IMG/VR virus record: IMGVR_UViG_3300006929_000044
Coordinates: 1-36,722 of that record
Source of the DNA: a virus
DNA length: 36,722 bases
Reading direction: 5' to 3' (one strand)
Part shown: positions 1 through 5,648 of the stretch, one piece after another
Numbering within the stretch: the stretch's first letter is position 1
How the letters are laid out: every line of letters begins with the position of its first letter
Translations under genes and position numbers: made by a program
The notes under the pieces: model-generated
Told to the model about the DNA's origin: nothing
Database searches by the model: none
Seen by the model: the letters and a program-made list of their open reading frames with translations, nothing else

Positions 1-91
1 CATTGCACACACCATTGCACACACCATTGCACACACCATTGCACACACCATTGCACACACCATTGCACACACCATTGCACACACCATTGCA
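1..91. repeat. 12-bp tandem array, left end
   Basis: Seven perfect copies of CATTGCACACAC run from position 1 to 84 and are followed by a partial CATTGCA. The same 91 bases form the right end of the window, so joining the ends gives one array flanked by unique sequence. All six reading frames are open through the unit, so it has no coding signal of its own. It lies in the divergent control region, upstream of both terS and the early genes. An origin iteron array, a terminase recognition site or a physical terminal repeat would all fit. The true copy number may be larger if an assembler collapsed it. Confidence 0.95.
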
Positions 92-122
92 GACAATAAT
101 GCACCTATCGACACAGGCAATA

Positions 123-269
123 GTGTGTGCAATGTTGTGTGCAATAGTGCATATACCTATCTACACCACAACAGTGTGACAAAGCTGCAACAGTTGCTGA
201 CTGACAACAGTGTTGCAAAGTTGCCACAGAGTTGCAAAAATATCACAGAGTGTGCGTGTGTGTGCAATG
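123..269. repeat. Inverted copies of the terminal 12-mer in a TTGCA-rich region
   Basis: Exact reverse complements of the array unit (GTGTGTGCAATG) lie at 123-134 and 258-269, and a 10/12 match lies at 135-146. Between them are a palindrome GCAACAGTTGC at 187-197 and several further TTGCA motifs. Direct copies on one side and inverted copies on the other are the arrangement seen in iteron-type origins and in sites bound by dimeric proteins. The bound protein is unknown. Confidence 0.8.
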
Positions 270-312
270 GTGGTTATATTACCATATAAAGATATGTTTA
301 TATATTGATAAA
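270..312. other. AT-rich stretch next to the repeats
   Basis: Directly after the last inverted 12-mer the sequence becomes almost pure A/T with short ATAT palindromes. An AT-rich stretch flanked by iteron-like repeats suggests a DNA-unwinding element of a replication origin. From here to 646 there is no convincing gene. That stretch holds two promoter candidates, an imperfect TCACGC/GCGTGA hairpin near 450-475, a duplicated AACAAAGCAG near 480-500 and a GCATAG-CAG-CTATGC hairpin near 560-574. Confidence 0.4.
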
Positions 313-315
313 GCG

Positions 316-344
316 TTGAGCGTAAAAGCTAGTGACTATTTAAT
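316..344 (+). promoter_or_regulatory. Candidate early sigma70-type promoter
   Basis: TTGAGC at 316-321 is followed after 17 bases by TTTAAT at 339-344. The boxes match the TTGACA/TATAAT consensus at 4/6 and 5/6 positions. It points right towards the first early gene, about 300 bases downstream. It is weaker than the late promoters and could be chance in AT-rich DNA. Confidence 0.35.
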
Positions 345-585
345 GAGCAGTGCTTAAATAATAGGCAAATGCCGTGTAACGCGTTTTAAGCGCCGTACAG
401 AAGTATCTATGCTTTTCCTATAGTAGGGTATACCAGGTATCAAAGACGGGCACTCACGCCTCACGACAGTGCGTGAACAAAGCAGGAACAAAGCAGTAAC
501 TCTAGAATTATAGAGATTGGAACAAAGGGTAAACACCTTAGCTGTCAAATGCATAGAACGCATAGCAGCTATGCAAAAATAACAA

Positions 586-613
586 TGGACAATGTTTTGC
601 ATTGTGCTATTTT
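586..613 (+). promoter_or_regulatory. Candidate promoter before the first early gene
   Basis: TGGACA at 586-591, a 16-base spacer and TATTTT at 608-613, with a TG one base before the -10 box (extended -10 style). It would start transcription about 25 bases before the first early ATG. The -10 box is only 4/6, so support is modest. Confidence 0.33.
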
Positions 614-646
614 CTAACCATCGAAACCAAGAACGGAGTATTCAAA

Positions 647-844
647 ATGTTTAAACGCGCAGCACTAAACGATGGAACCAAGGGATACCGCTATAGTTGG
701 GGATTAACCCGGAAACGAAGCGTGAAGAAGCGCTACGGCGTCGCCAGCGGTAAGACAATGTTCGCCGTACATACCGGGCTGCGCAGCCTGTACATTGAAA
801 AGAAAAGGCCGGCAAAGATACTTTGGAATTTTGCCGCCGGGTAA
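647..844 (+). CDS. Small basic early protein, hypothetical
   Basis: A 65-residue basic protein (MFKRAALNDG...) of unknown function and the first gene of the rightward early block. An upstream in-frame TTG at 602 would add 15 residues. ATG 647 is preferred because an ACGGAG ribosome binding site lies about nine bases before it. The chain is rich in Lys, Arg, Tyr and Trp and has no membrane segment or obvious motif, which is compatible with nucleic-acid binding or a host-takeover role, though that is inference. A hairpin terminator follows it directly, so this leader gene may be transcribed partly as its own short unit. No family was recognised. Confidence 0.6.
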   Translation: MFKRAALNDGTKGYRYSWGLTRKRSVKKRYGVASGKTMFAVHTGLRSLYIEKKRPAKILWNFAAG

Positions 845-851
845 CATTCTG

Positions 852-882
852 AAACAGGCGGGTCTAGGCGCTCGCCTGTTTT
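852..882 (+). terminator. Rho-independent terminator-like hairpin
   Basis: AAACAGGCG (852-860) pairs perfectly with CGCCTGTTT (873-881) across a 12-base loop, and the 3' arm runs into a short T tract. It lies eight bases after the stop of the first early gene. It would end or attenuate early transcription unless antiterminated. The T tract is only four bases, so it may be leaky. Confidence 0.6.
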
Positions 883-906
883 GGTATGCTACTAGGGAGA
901 TTAAAC

Positions 907-1080
907 ATGAACGCTATAGACTTAACAGCGTGCGACAGTTGTCGAAACGTATTTGACCCGTTAACTACTAAACACGATATAGTGTCGGACAAGTACGGCG
1001 TAACCTATTGGCTGTGCGACATTTGTCTGCACGGCCATAGCGCCGCACAGTTGCAAGAGCTAGTGGGAAGAGGAGATTAA
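907..1080 (+). CDS. Small zinc-ribbon-like early protein
   Basis: A 57-residue protein with two CxxC knuckles, C9-x2-C12 and C37-x2-C40, spaced as in treble-clef or zinc-ribbon folds, so it probably binds one zinc ion. ATG 907 was chosen over an in-frame upstream ATG at 886 because AGGGAG lies about nine bases before 907. It is the first of three unrelated small CxxC/CxxC proteins in the early block. Phage proteins of this kind often contact host RNA polymerase or other host proteins, but nothing in the sequence names a target. Family not recognised. Confidence 0.65.
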   Translation: MNAIDLTACDSCRNVFDPLTTKHDIVSDKYGVTYWLCDICLHGHSAAQLQELVGRGD

Positions 1081-1084
1081 ACCT

Positions 1085-1303
1085 ATGAATAGCCTGTACA
1101 TAGACGGGAAGCGCACGCTCTACGAAATAGGACGCGACGAGGGCGACGCAGCGCGCAACGGGTTCGCGGTAGTGTTCATCAAAGGCGCGTCTATAACCGG
1201 TCGCCTATGCCGCACAGGGCGCGTGTTCCTGCCCGCTGACATGGTGATGCGTGGCGGGACGTGTAAAGCCAACGGCAAGACCTACAGCATTAGGAGCGAT
1301 TGA
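1085..1303 (+). CDS. Hypothetical early protein, 72 aa
   Basis: A 72-residue soluble protein beginning MNSLYIDGKR, preceded by an AGAGGAG ribosome binding site and starting five bases after the previous stop, so it belongs to the same small-gene operon. The composition is Gly- and Arg-rich, with short alternating hydrophobic segments that suggest a small beta-rich fold. There is no membrane segment and no cysteine pair arranged for metal binding. No family recognised and no function proposed. Confidence 0.55.
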   Translation: MNSLYIDGKRTLYEIGRDEGDAARNGFAVVFIKGASITGRLCRTGRVFLPADMVMRGGTCKANGKTYSIRSD

Positions 1304-1306
1304 CCT

Positions 1307-1393
1307 GTGCAAGAATTTATGATAGGAGTAGCGCTAACCGTTACAGTGTTGTTTATAACCTGGGCATATACAGGAGCAAAATTCGCATGTTAG
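1307..1393 (+). CDS. Micro membrane peptide, 28 aa, GTG start
   Basis: A GTG-started 28-codon frame with AGGAG ten bases upstream. It translates to a short polar N-terminus followed by one hydrophobic helix (about residues 5-22, including VALTVTVLFITW) and a short basic end. It fits exactly between the 72-aa gene and the Gp88-family gene, whose ATG (1387) lies inside its last codons. That tight packing and the ribosome binding site support a real gene. It would be a single-pass inner-membrane peptide. Its role is unknown; host membrane or exclusion functions are possible. Confidence 0.45.
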   Translation: MQEFMIGVALTVTVLFITWAYTGAKFAC

Positions 1394-2022
1394 TAAAAGA
1401 CGCCAAGCTATTGGGAAAAATCAGCACGGGCAATAGCAAGATGCCTGGCACCACCTACGCCGTGGATGCCTTTGCCTGTATCACGGGAAGCAAACTAGCC
1501 AAGCAAGAGGGCACGCCGTGCCATGCCTGCTACGCCAGGAAACTGCAAAAGCTGCGACCATCTGTAGATCAAGGCTGGAAATCTAACCTTAGAAAATGGC
1601 AAGAGGCGGAGCCCGCCCATTGGGAACGCGCCATGGTTTTACAGATAAAACGCTATAACAAAGACGGCTACCATAGATGGTTCGACAGTGGAGACTTGCA
1701 ATCTCTCCAGATGTTAAAGTCCATAGCGCAAGTGTGTAAGCAGACGCCAGAAATCAAGCACTGGCTACCTACGCAAGAGCGTGGCTTGGTGATTAAATTT
1801 AAAAGGGAACACGCTGTACCAGACAACCTAGCCATTAGAGTATCCGCTGCGCGTTTAAACGGCGATAAACCGGCAAAGGCTCCACTGGCCAGCCAGGTAT
1901 TTACCAAGCACCACAAGCCAAGAGGTTACGAGTGCAGGGCCCGGACACGTAACAACTCTTGCGGACCCTGTAGAGCGTGCTGGGACAAATCCATAGAGCT
2001 AATCAGCTATCCGAAACACTAG
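1387..2022 (+). CDS. Gp88-family Cys-rich protein
   Basis: A 211-residue protein resembling the phage Gp88 family (named after mycobacteriophage L5 gp88), whose function is not established. The features recalled for that family are present: an N-terminal NSKMPG segment (16-21), cysteines C31, C45 and C48 (CxxCYA), RWFDSGDLQS (97-106) and HWLPTQERG (125-133). A C-terminal cluster C183, C192, C195, C198 could complete one or two metal sites. The frame is open up to 1300, but the intended start is ATG 1387, because upstream codons overlap the 28-aa membrane peptide and an AGGAG lies 12 bases before 1387. The CxxCY pattern recalls metal or Fe-S enzymes, but no catalytic role can be assigned. Confidence 0.65.
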   Translation: MLVKDAKLLGKISTGNSKMPGTTYAVDAFACITGSKLAKQEGTPCHACYARKLQKLRPSVDQGWKSNLRKWQEAEPAHWERAMVLQIKRYNKDGYHRWFDSGDLQSLQMLKSIAQVCKQTPEIKHWLPTQERGLVIKFKREHAVPDNLAIRVSAARLNGDKPAKAPLASQVFTKHHKPRGYECRARTRNNSCGPCRACWDKSIELISYPKH

Positions 2023-2044
2023 GGGATAGGGAGCAACCTACCAC

Positions 2045-2242
2045 ATGACGCACGAGCCTAAGCAATGCCTCTGCACGTATTCGCGCTACCGCAACGCGAC
2101 CGGCGCGCTGGAATATCTCTACACCAGCAACGGGCAAGACCAGCTATATTGCCACAGCTGTGGCTTGGCAGTGTCTCGCCCAGCGCCGCGATCGGAACTG
2201 CTAACGCCGCAGCTGAAGCTGGAAGAACGCTACGGAGAGTGA
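2045..2242 (+). CDS. Small Cys-pair (zinc-binding) early protein
   Basis: A 65-residue protein with C8-x-C10 and C36-x2-C39, which probably coordinate zinc. The second half (about 46-65) is polar, with Pro and Glu, and looks flexible. GGGAG lies roughly eleven bases before ATG 2045. It follows the Gp88-family gene by 22 bases in the same operon and is the last gene before the CACTATAG array. Frames overlapping it on both strands are longer but lack ribosome binding sites and show no motif. Family not recognised. Confidence 0.55.
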   Translation: MTHEPKQCLCTYSRYRNATGALEYLYTSNGQDQLYCHSCGLAVSRPAPRSELLTPQLKLEERYGE

Positions 2243-2247
2243 CAAAT

Positions 2248-2316
2248 ATGCAACACATCTGTGAAAAAGACAAAGCCATCTCTGAAAAACTAAAGCCATC
2301 TCTGAAAAAACTATAG
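2248..2316 (+). CDS. Possible 22-aa leader peptide
   Basis: ATG 2248 with GGAGAG about nine bases upstream opens a 22-codon frame encoding a Lys/Glu-rich amphipathic peptide. Its second half partly repeats itself (AAGCCATCTCTGAAAAA occurs twice). It could be a small leader peptide just before the promoter and array region, or chance. Confidence 0.25.
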   Translation: MQHICEKDKAISEKLKPSLKKL

Positions 2317-2341
2317 ACTTTGAAAAAAAATAGTGTATAAT
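2314..2341 (+). promoter_or_regulatory. Candidate promoter with perfect -10 before the array
   Basis: TATAAT at 2336-2341 is a perfect -10 box. A TAGACT (4/6 match to TTGACA) lies 16 bases upstream at 2314-2319, with an A tract between them. A second TATAAT occurs at 2419-2424 inside the array. Either could drive the genes from 2464 onward. Confidence 0.4.
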
Positions 2342-2343
2342 AT

Positions 2344-2450
2344 CACTATAGAGAACACTATAGAGAACACTATAGAGAGCACTATAGGGATCACTATAGA
2401 GAGCACTATAAAGAGTTCTATAATATCACTATAGAGAACACTATAGAGAG
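2344..2450 (+). repeat. CACTATAGAGAR 12-bp array (T7/SP6-promoter-core-like)
   Basis: Six units at 2344-2415 and two at 2427-2450 follow the pattern CACTATAGAGAA or CACTATAGAGAG, separated by an 11-base degenerate unit. One copy reads CACTATAGGGAT and one CACTATAAAGAG. CACTATAG is the conserved core around the start site of T7- and SP6-type RNA polymerase promoters, and CTATAG is itself a palindrome. There is no phage RNA polymerase gene in the window. The array lies between the early zinc-protein operon and the next small membrane protein. It could be degenerate promoters, an operator array or an origin. Confidence 0.9.
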
Positions 2451-2463
2451 ACGCACAAACACC

Positions 2464-2571
2464 ATGTCAGCTTGGGAATACGTGTTCTGGTTCTTACTAT
2501 CAGCCTCTACCGGGGCGTTGTTTGTCCACGGTCTAAGCGCCGTGTTTCCCATATGCCCTGCGATTAACTAA
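2464..2571 (+). CDS. Small membrane protein, 35 aa
   Basis: ATG 2464 opens a 35-codon frame immediately after the array. It encodes a protein that is almost entirely hydrophobic (residues about 5-33, with Trp and Phe residues and a Gly-rich centre), so it is probably one transmembrane helix or two short ones. The ribosome binding site is weak: GAGAGACG lies about 10 bases upstream. Its position directly downstream of the repeat array and candidate promoters suggests the array controls it together with the genes that follow. Function unknown. Confidence 0.45.
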   Translation: MSAWEYVFWFLLSASTGALFVHGLSAVFPICPAIN

Positions 2572-2587
2572 AGGTAGTTTATAAAAC

Positions 2588-2788
2588 ATGGTAGAAAATT
2601 CTAAAACTAGGCAGATTATACACGCTTCTGAGCAACTGGACCTGGCAGCTAACGAGTTAAAGCGCCTATCTGAGCGCCACAAAATAGCCGCTGAGTTTTA
2701 CAAGGCGCAACACCAGCTTATGTTGTCTAGGATATCCAAAGACTGCGTAGAGGAATTTAACAAGCTATATGGAGATACAGATAAATGA
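2588..2788 (+). CDS. Small coiled-coil protein, hypothetical
   Basis: A 66-residue soluble, mainly helical protein. Leu, Ile and Ala recur at heptad-like spacing from about residue 15 to 50 (EQLDLAANELKRL onward), giving a predicted short coiled coil. Translation of the next gene is probably coupled, because the stop overlaps the following ATG (ATGA at 2785-2788). Family not recognised. Confidence 0.6.
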   Translation: MVENSKTRQIIHASEQLDLAANELKRLSERHKIAAEFYKAQHQLMLSRISKDCVEEFNKLYGDTDK

Positions 2789-2958
2789 GATGCGCTATAT
2801 GTGACGCTCGCCTACCGCAAGGGCAGAGGATAGACGTTGATATATGCTCCACCTGCTCGCACGAGATACGCCTATCACTAGGCATGGGCGATCCCCTGGA
2901 GGAGTTGTCTAACCTGTTCCCGCCCCGTGCTGAAATTGACAAGGACGCTGAATTTTGA
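2785..2958 (+). CDS. Small zinc-ribbon protein, 57 aa
   Basis: This short frame starts with an ATG sharing an ATGA overlap with the previous stop and runs 57 codons. It has C3-x2-C6 at its very N-terminus and C21-x2-C24, a compact zinc ribbon, followed by an acidic helical tail (GDPLEELSNLF). Coupled translation and the clean double CxxC pattern make it a good gene despite its length. A frame on the opposite strand covers the same bases but has no start signal. Role unknown; it may recruit a host protein as other small phage zinc proteins do. Confidence 0.65.
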   Translation: MRCAICDARLPQGQRIDVDICSTCSHEIRLSLGMGDPLEELSNLFPPRAEIDKDAEF

Positions 2959-2994
2959 TAGGATATATATTAGCACTAACAGAAAGGGTAGAGA

Positions 2995-3243
2995 ATGAAG
3001 TATAAATGGTCACACGACGAAGACATTTCACTATCGGAGTATATTAGGCGGTTGGCACCTATGGTTTCAGAACCTTGCACTAGTATGTGGGAATGGGAAG
3101 GCGACATGTTGTTATCAGACTACCGCCTGCTTAACGAAGCTGGGCGACGCTTAACCAATCTAGTATCCATGCTAGACAATGCAGAGCCTAAGCTTAAAGT
3201 AGTAGAGGGAGGAGCCGCAGGAGATGTGGAGGAGGAGAGCTAA
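2995..3243 (+). CDS. Hypothetical protein, 82 aa
   Basis: An 82-residue acidic protein beginning MKYKWSHDED. An AAAGGG ribosome binding site lies close before ATG 2995. The N-terminal half carries several Trp and Met residues, the middle looks helical (about 40-62) and the end is rich in Gly and Glu. The last 20 bases overlap the next, strongly basic, small gene in another frame. Family not recognised. Confidence 0.55.
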   Translation: MKYKWSHDEDISLSEYIRRLAPMVSEPCTSMWEWEGDMLLSDYRLLNEAGRRLTNLVSMLDNAEPKLKVVEGGAAGDVEEES

Positions 3244-3361
3244 CGCCATCGCTCGTGATCTTAGAAAACCTAAGTATCGGGCAAGGGTTGTTAAATCGCG
3301 TAAGGTATATAACAGGAAGCGGGAAAGGGAACTTAACAAATGCAGAGAAACGAATGCCTAG
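3224..3361 (+). CDS. Small Arg/Lys-rich basic protein, 45 aa
   Basis: A 45-residue frame starting at ATG 3224 inside the end of the previous gene and finishing inside the start of the next. GGAG occurs about ten bases upstream. More than a third of the residues are Arg or Lys (it starts MWRRRANAIARDLRK), so it would bind nucleic acid or acidic surfaces. The gap it fills (3244-3339) would otherwise be empty in a block where genes are packed end to end, which supports it. Function unknown. Confidence 0.5.
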   Translation: MWRRRANAIARDLRKPKYRARVVKSRKVYNRKRERELNKCRETNA

Positions 3362-3633
3362 AACAGGCCATGGACATTATCAACGGTGAAAGGGCCGTTG
3401 ACTATGGCACCGCCTTGATAAACCATAGGCGCATAGCGCATTTATGGGGCGCATATGGCGGGCGCGTGATTACAAAAGAGGATACTCTTGGGCGCATGTT
3501 TACACCGGTGGACGTTGCCATGATGATGTTGCTTGTTAAGGTAGCCAGGACTATGGAGCACAGCAAGGACGATAGCTTTGTAGACATGTGCGGATACGCC
3601 GCTATTGCCTGTGAAATGTCTGAAAATGCGTAG
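3340..3633 (+). CDS. DUF6378-like phage protein
   Basis: A 97-residue helical protein that resembles the phage family DUF6378. Recognisable elements are an N-terminal E..ConI-type helix with ERAVDYG (about 17-23), LWGAY (35-39), a Met-rich helix MMMLLVKVAR (about 61-70) and a closing DMCGYAAIACE (about 82-92). The helical layout and the position of acidic residues recall MazG-like all-alpha nucleotide pyrophosphohydrolases, but a full ExxE-type metal site cannot be confirmed by eye. It sits beside replication genes, consistent with nucleotide metabolism. Family assignment is from memory. Confidence 0.55.
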   Translation: MQRNECLEQAMDIINGERAVDYGTALINHRRIAHLWGAYGGRVITKEDTLGRMFTPVDVAMMMLLVKVARTMEHSKDDSFVDMCGYAAIACEMSENA

Positions 3634-3853
3634 GAAAATTTTCCCCAGCGAATACGGGAACGCCATAGCAATGGAATATCTCAGGTTTTTAGTATCTGAC
3701 GAATACATCCCGGAGGAGACTGCCCGCTTTTTCCTAAATATGTCTTATATAAACCAGAAGCCGCTGCACTTTTTCATGGCCGAGGCTTTGGTAGATTACC
3801 AGATATACCTAAGCCAGGAGCCTGACGAAGACCAAGAGGAGAGCATACACTAG
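3626..3853 (+). CDS. Hypothetical protein, 75 aa
   Basis: A 75-residue mostly helical protein with an acidic C-terminus (EPDEDQEES). The frame is open from 3605, but ATG 3626, which overlaps the last bases of the previous gene, is the more likely coupled start. No strong ribosome binding site precedes either start. The stop lies one base before the primase-helicase start. Its composition (aromatic and hydrophobic helices, acid tail) suggests a small soluble partner protein, and its position suggests a replication accessory role. Family not recognised. Confidence 0.5.
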   Translation: MRRKIFPSEYGNAIAMEYLRFLVSDEYIPEETARFFLNMSYINQKPLHFFMAEALVDYQIYLSQEPDEDQEESIH

Positions 3854-3854
3854 C

Positions 3855-5501
3855 ATGGAAAATTCCAAAGCCGTGAAGACGCACTTGCCCTGTCACTTGT
3901 GCGGTTCAAGCGATGCCGGGGCGTTATACGACGACGGTCACTTCTACTGTTTCTCCTGCAACGGGTACGATAAAGGTATGGAAAATACAGAATCGGTAGT
4001 TCAAATGGACAGCTACAAAGCGGTTGCTAAAAAGCCCAAAGATGTTAGGTGGTCTGACCGCAACATCTCCAACGCTGTGCGCGACTATTACGAAGTGTCC
4101 GCTAACGATGCACAGGTGCGCTTCCCCTACTACGATACAGCTGGGGTGCGTAAAGCAGTGAAGGTCAGGTCAGAGAATAAAGAGTTCAGCACCGAGGGAG
4201 ACTTCAAGGACTGCGTCTTGTTTGGCATGCACACCTTGAACAAGGCAGTACCTGGAAACGCCAAGTCCAGCACGTTAATAGTTACAGAAGGCGAAGCCGA
4301 CGCCTTAGCTGCTTTCCAAATGGCCAATAGTATCTCGCCCAAGGCCGAGACCATAACTCGCAGAGTTAACGCCGTGGTCCCTGTGGTGAGTATTAAAAAC
4401 GGAGCGGCCAGTGCCGAGCGTGATTTTAAAAACCACTTAGAGTTTTTAGAACGCTTTGACCGGATATTCATATGCTTTGACGCTGATACAGCGGGGGAGA
4501 AGCCGGTGGAGCGCTGCGCCAAGCTTCTAAGCCCTGGCAAAGCCTATATAGTGCGTATGCAGTATAAAGACCCGTGCGAGTATACGCAGCGAGGCATGGG
4601 CGAAAGTTTCGTAGCTCATCTTAAAGACGCCATGTGCTATACCCCGGCTGGTATATGCAACGCCGCTTTAAACTTCGACGGTTTATGGTCTGAGCAGAAC
4701 CTGTCCAGCGTAGACTTTCCCTGGGATAAGCTACAGAGCAAGACCATGGGAACCAGGTCCAGGGAGATAGTCACTTGGGCAGCTGGTACAGGGGTAGGTA
4801 AGAGCAGTATCTTGCGAGAGCTACAGCACTATTACTTGAAAAATACAAAGTCTAACATAGGTATCATAGCCTTGGAAGAGTCTGTTGACCGTACACGTAG
4901 AGGTATCTTAGCTGTAGAAGCAAGTAAAAAACTACACCTTAATGAAGTATTTGCAGAGTATTCTAAAGAACAGATTAAGAAATACTTTGACAATACTTTG
5001 GGAACAGGCAGAGTGTTTATCTACGACCACTTTGGCAGTTTGGAGATGGAAGACCTACTAAACCGGGTCAGGTACATGGTGCAGGGTTTGGACTGTAGCA
5101 TAATTTTCATCGATCATCTTAGCATATTGGTAAGCGGTCTGGACATAGTGGATGAACGCAAAGCCATAGACCGTACAATGACCATGCTTAGACAGGTCAC
5201 TGAGGAGACAGGCTGTTCCATACACTTGGTCACGCACCTGCGTAGGCTTAGCTCTGACCGTTCGCACGAGGAGGGTAACGAGGTGAACCTAGGCCATCTT
5301 AGAGGCAGTCACGGGATAGCGCAGATAAGCGATAGCGTGGTTAGCCTAGAGCGTAACACGCAGAGCGAAGACCCTGTAGAGTGCAACACCACCACGCTTA
5401 GGGTTTTAAAATGCCGCTATACCGGCGATGTAGGAATAGCTGATAAACTGTTCTATGATAAAACAACAGGTCGCATGTCGGTTGTTAAGGAGGAGTTCTA
5501 A
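3855..5501 (+). CDS. Primase-helicase (T7 gp4-like)
   Basis: Bifunctional replication protein that unwinds DNA and primes the lagging strand. At 548 residues it is close to T7 gp4 (566). Domains in order: an N-terminal zinc ribbon with C13-x2-C16 and C32-x2-C35 (template recognition); a TOPRIM primase domain with EGE at 145-147 and FDADTAG at 208-214 (metal-binding acidic residues); a linker; and a RecA-like helicase domain with Walker A GTGVGKSS at 311-318, Walker B-like IIFIDHLS at 416-423 and VTHLRR at 459-464. Every key motif is present, so it should be active. It heads the replication module, followed at once by a basic peptide gene, thyX and polA. Confidence 0.93.
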   Translation: MENSKAVKTHLPCHLCGSSDAGALYDDGHFYCFSCNGYDKGMENTESVVQMDSYKAVAKKPKDVRWSDRNISNAVRDYYEVSANDAQVRFPYYDTAGVRKAVKVRSENKEFSTEGDFKDCVLFGMHTLNKAVPGNAKSSTLIVTEGEADALAAFQMANSISPKAETITRRVNAVVPVVSIKNGAASAERDFKNHLEFLERFDRIFICFDADTAGEKPVERCAKLLSPGKAYIVRMQYKDPCEYTQRGMGESFVAHLKDAMCYTPAGICNAALNFDGLWSEQNLSSVDFPWDKLQSKTMGTRSREIVTWAAGTGVGKSSILRELQHYYLKNTKSNIGIIALEESVDRTRRGILAVEASKKLHLNEVFAEYSKEQIKKYFDNTLGTGRVFIYDHFGSLEMEDLLNRVRYMVQGLDCSIIFIDHLSILVSGLDIVDERKAIDRTMTMLRQVTEETGCSIHLVTHLRRLSSDRSHEEGNEVNLGHLRGSHGIAQISDSVVSLERNTQSEDPVECNTTTLRVLKCRYTGDVGIADKLFYDKTTGRMSVVKEEF

Positions 5502-5648
5502 ATGTCAGGTATAGGTACTTTCACTTATAAGCCCCGCACCAAGGAACGGCGCAGGCGCAGATGCCCACCGTTTAACCATGTTAAAAACATTAGTAAACGC
5601 TCTTGCCATAAGGGGCAGAAAAAGAGAAACAGGGGGCAGGGTAAATGA
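5502..5648 (+). CDS. Small Arg-rich basic protein, 48 aa
   Basis: A 48-codon frame whose ATG directly abuts the primase-helicase stop. AAGGAGGAG lies seven to ten bases upstream, inside the end of that gene. Its stop overlaps the thyX ATG (ATGA). It is very basic (KERRRRRC near 14-21 and KKRNRGQGK at the end), with two cysteines and one histidine, and would bind nucleic acid. The excellent ribosome binding site and perfect packing make it convincing despite its size. Function unknown. Confidence 0.65.
   Translation: MSGIGTFTYKPRTKERRRRRCPPFNHVKNISKRSCHKGQKKRNRGQGK

Noticed and set aside
1-91. CRISPR array
   Set aside because: The repeat unit is 12 bp with no spacers, no variable sequences and no cas operon; the Cas4-like gene is a phage exonuclease.
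354-602. 82-residue leftward frame in the control region
   Set aside because: No ribosome binding site, no recognisable motif, and it covers hairpins and candidate promoters. Composition is unlike the phage proteins.
1668-1916. Leftward 82-residue frame inside the Gp88-family gene and similar antisense frames elsewhere
   Set aside because: They are shadows of well-supported genes, lack ribosome sites and show no family motifs.
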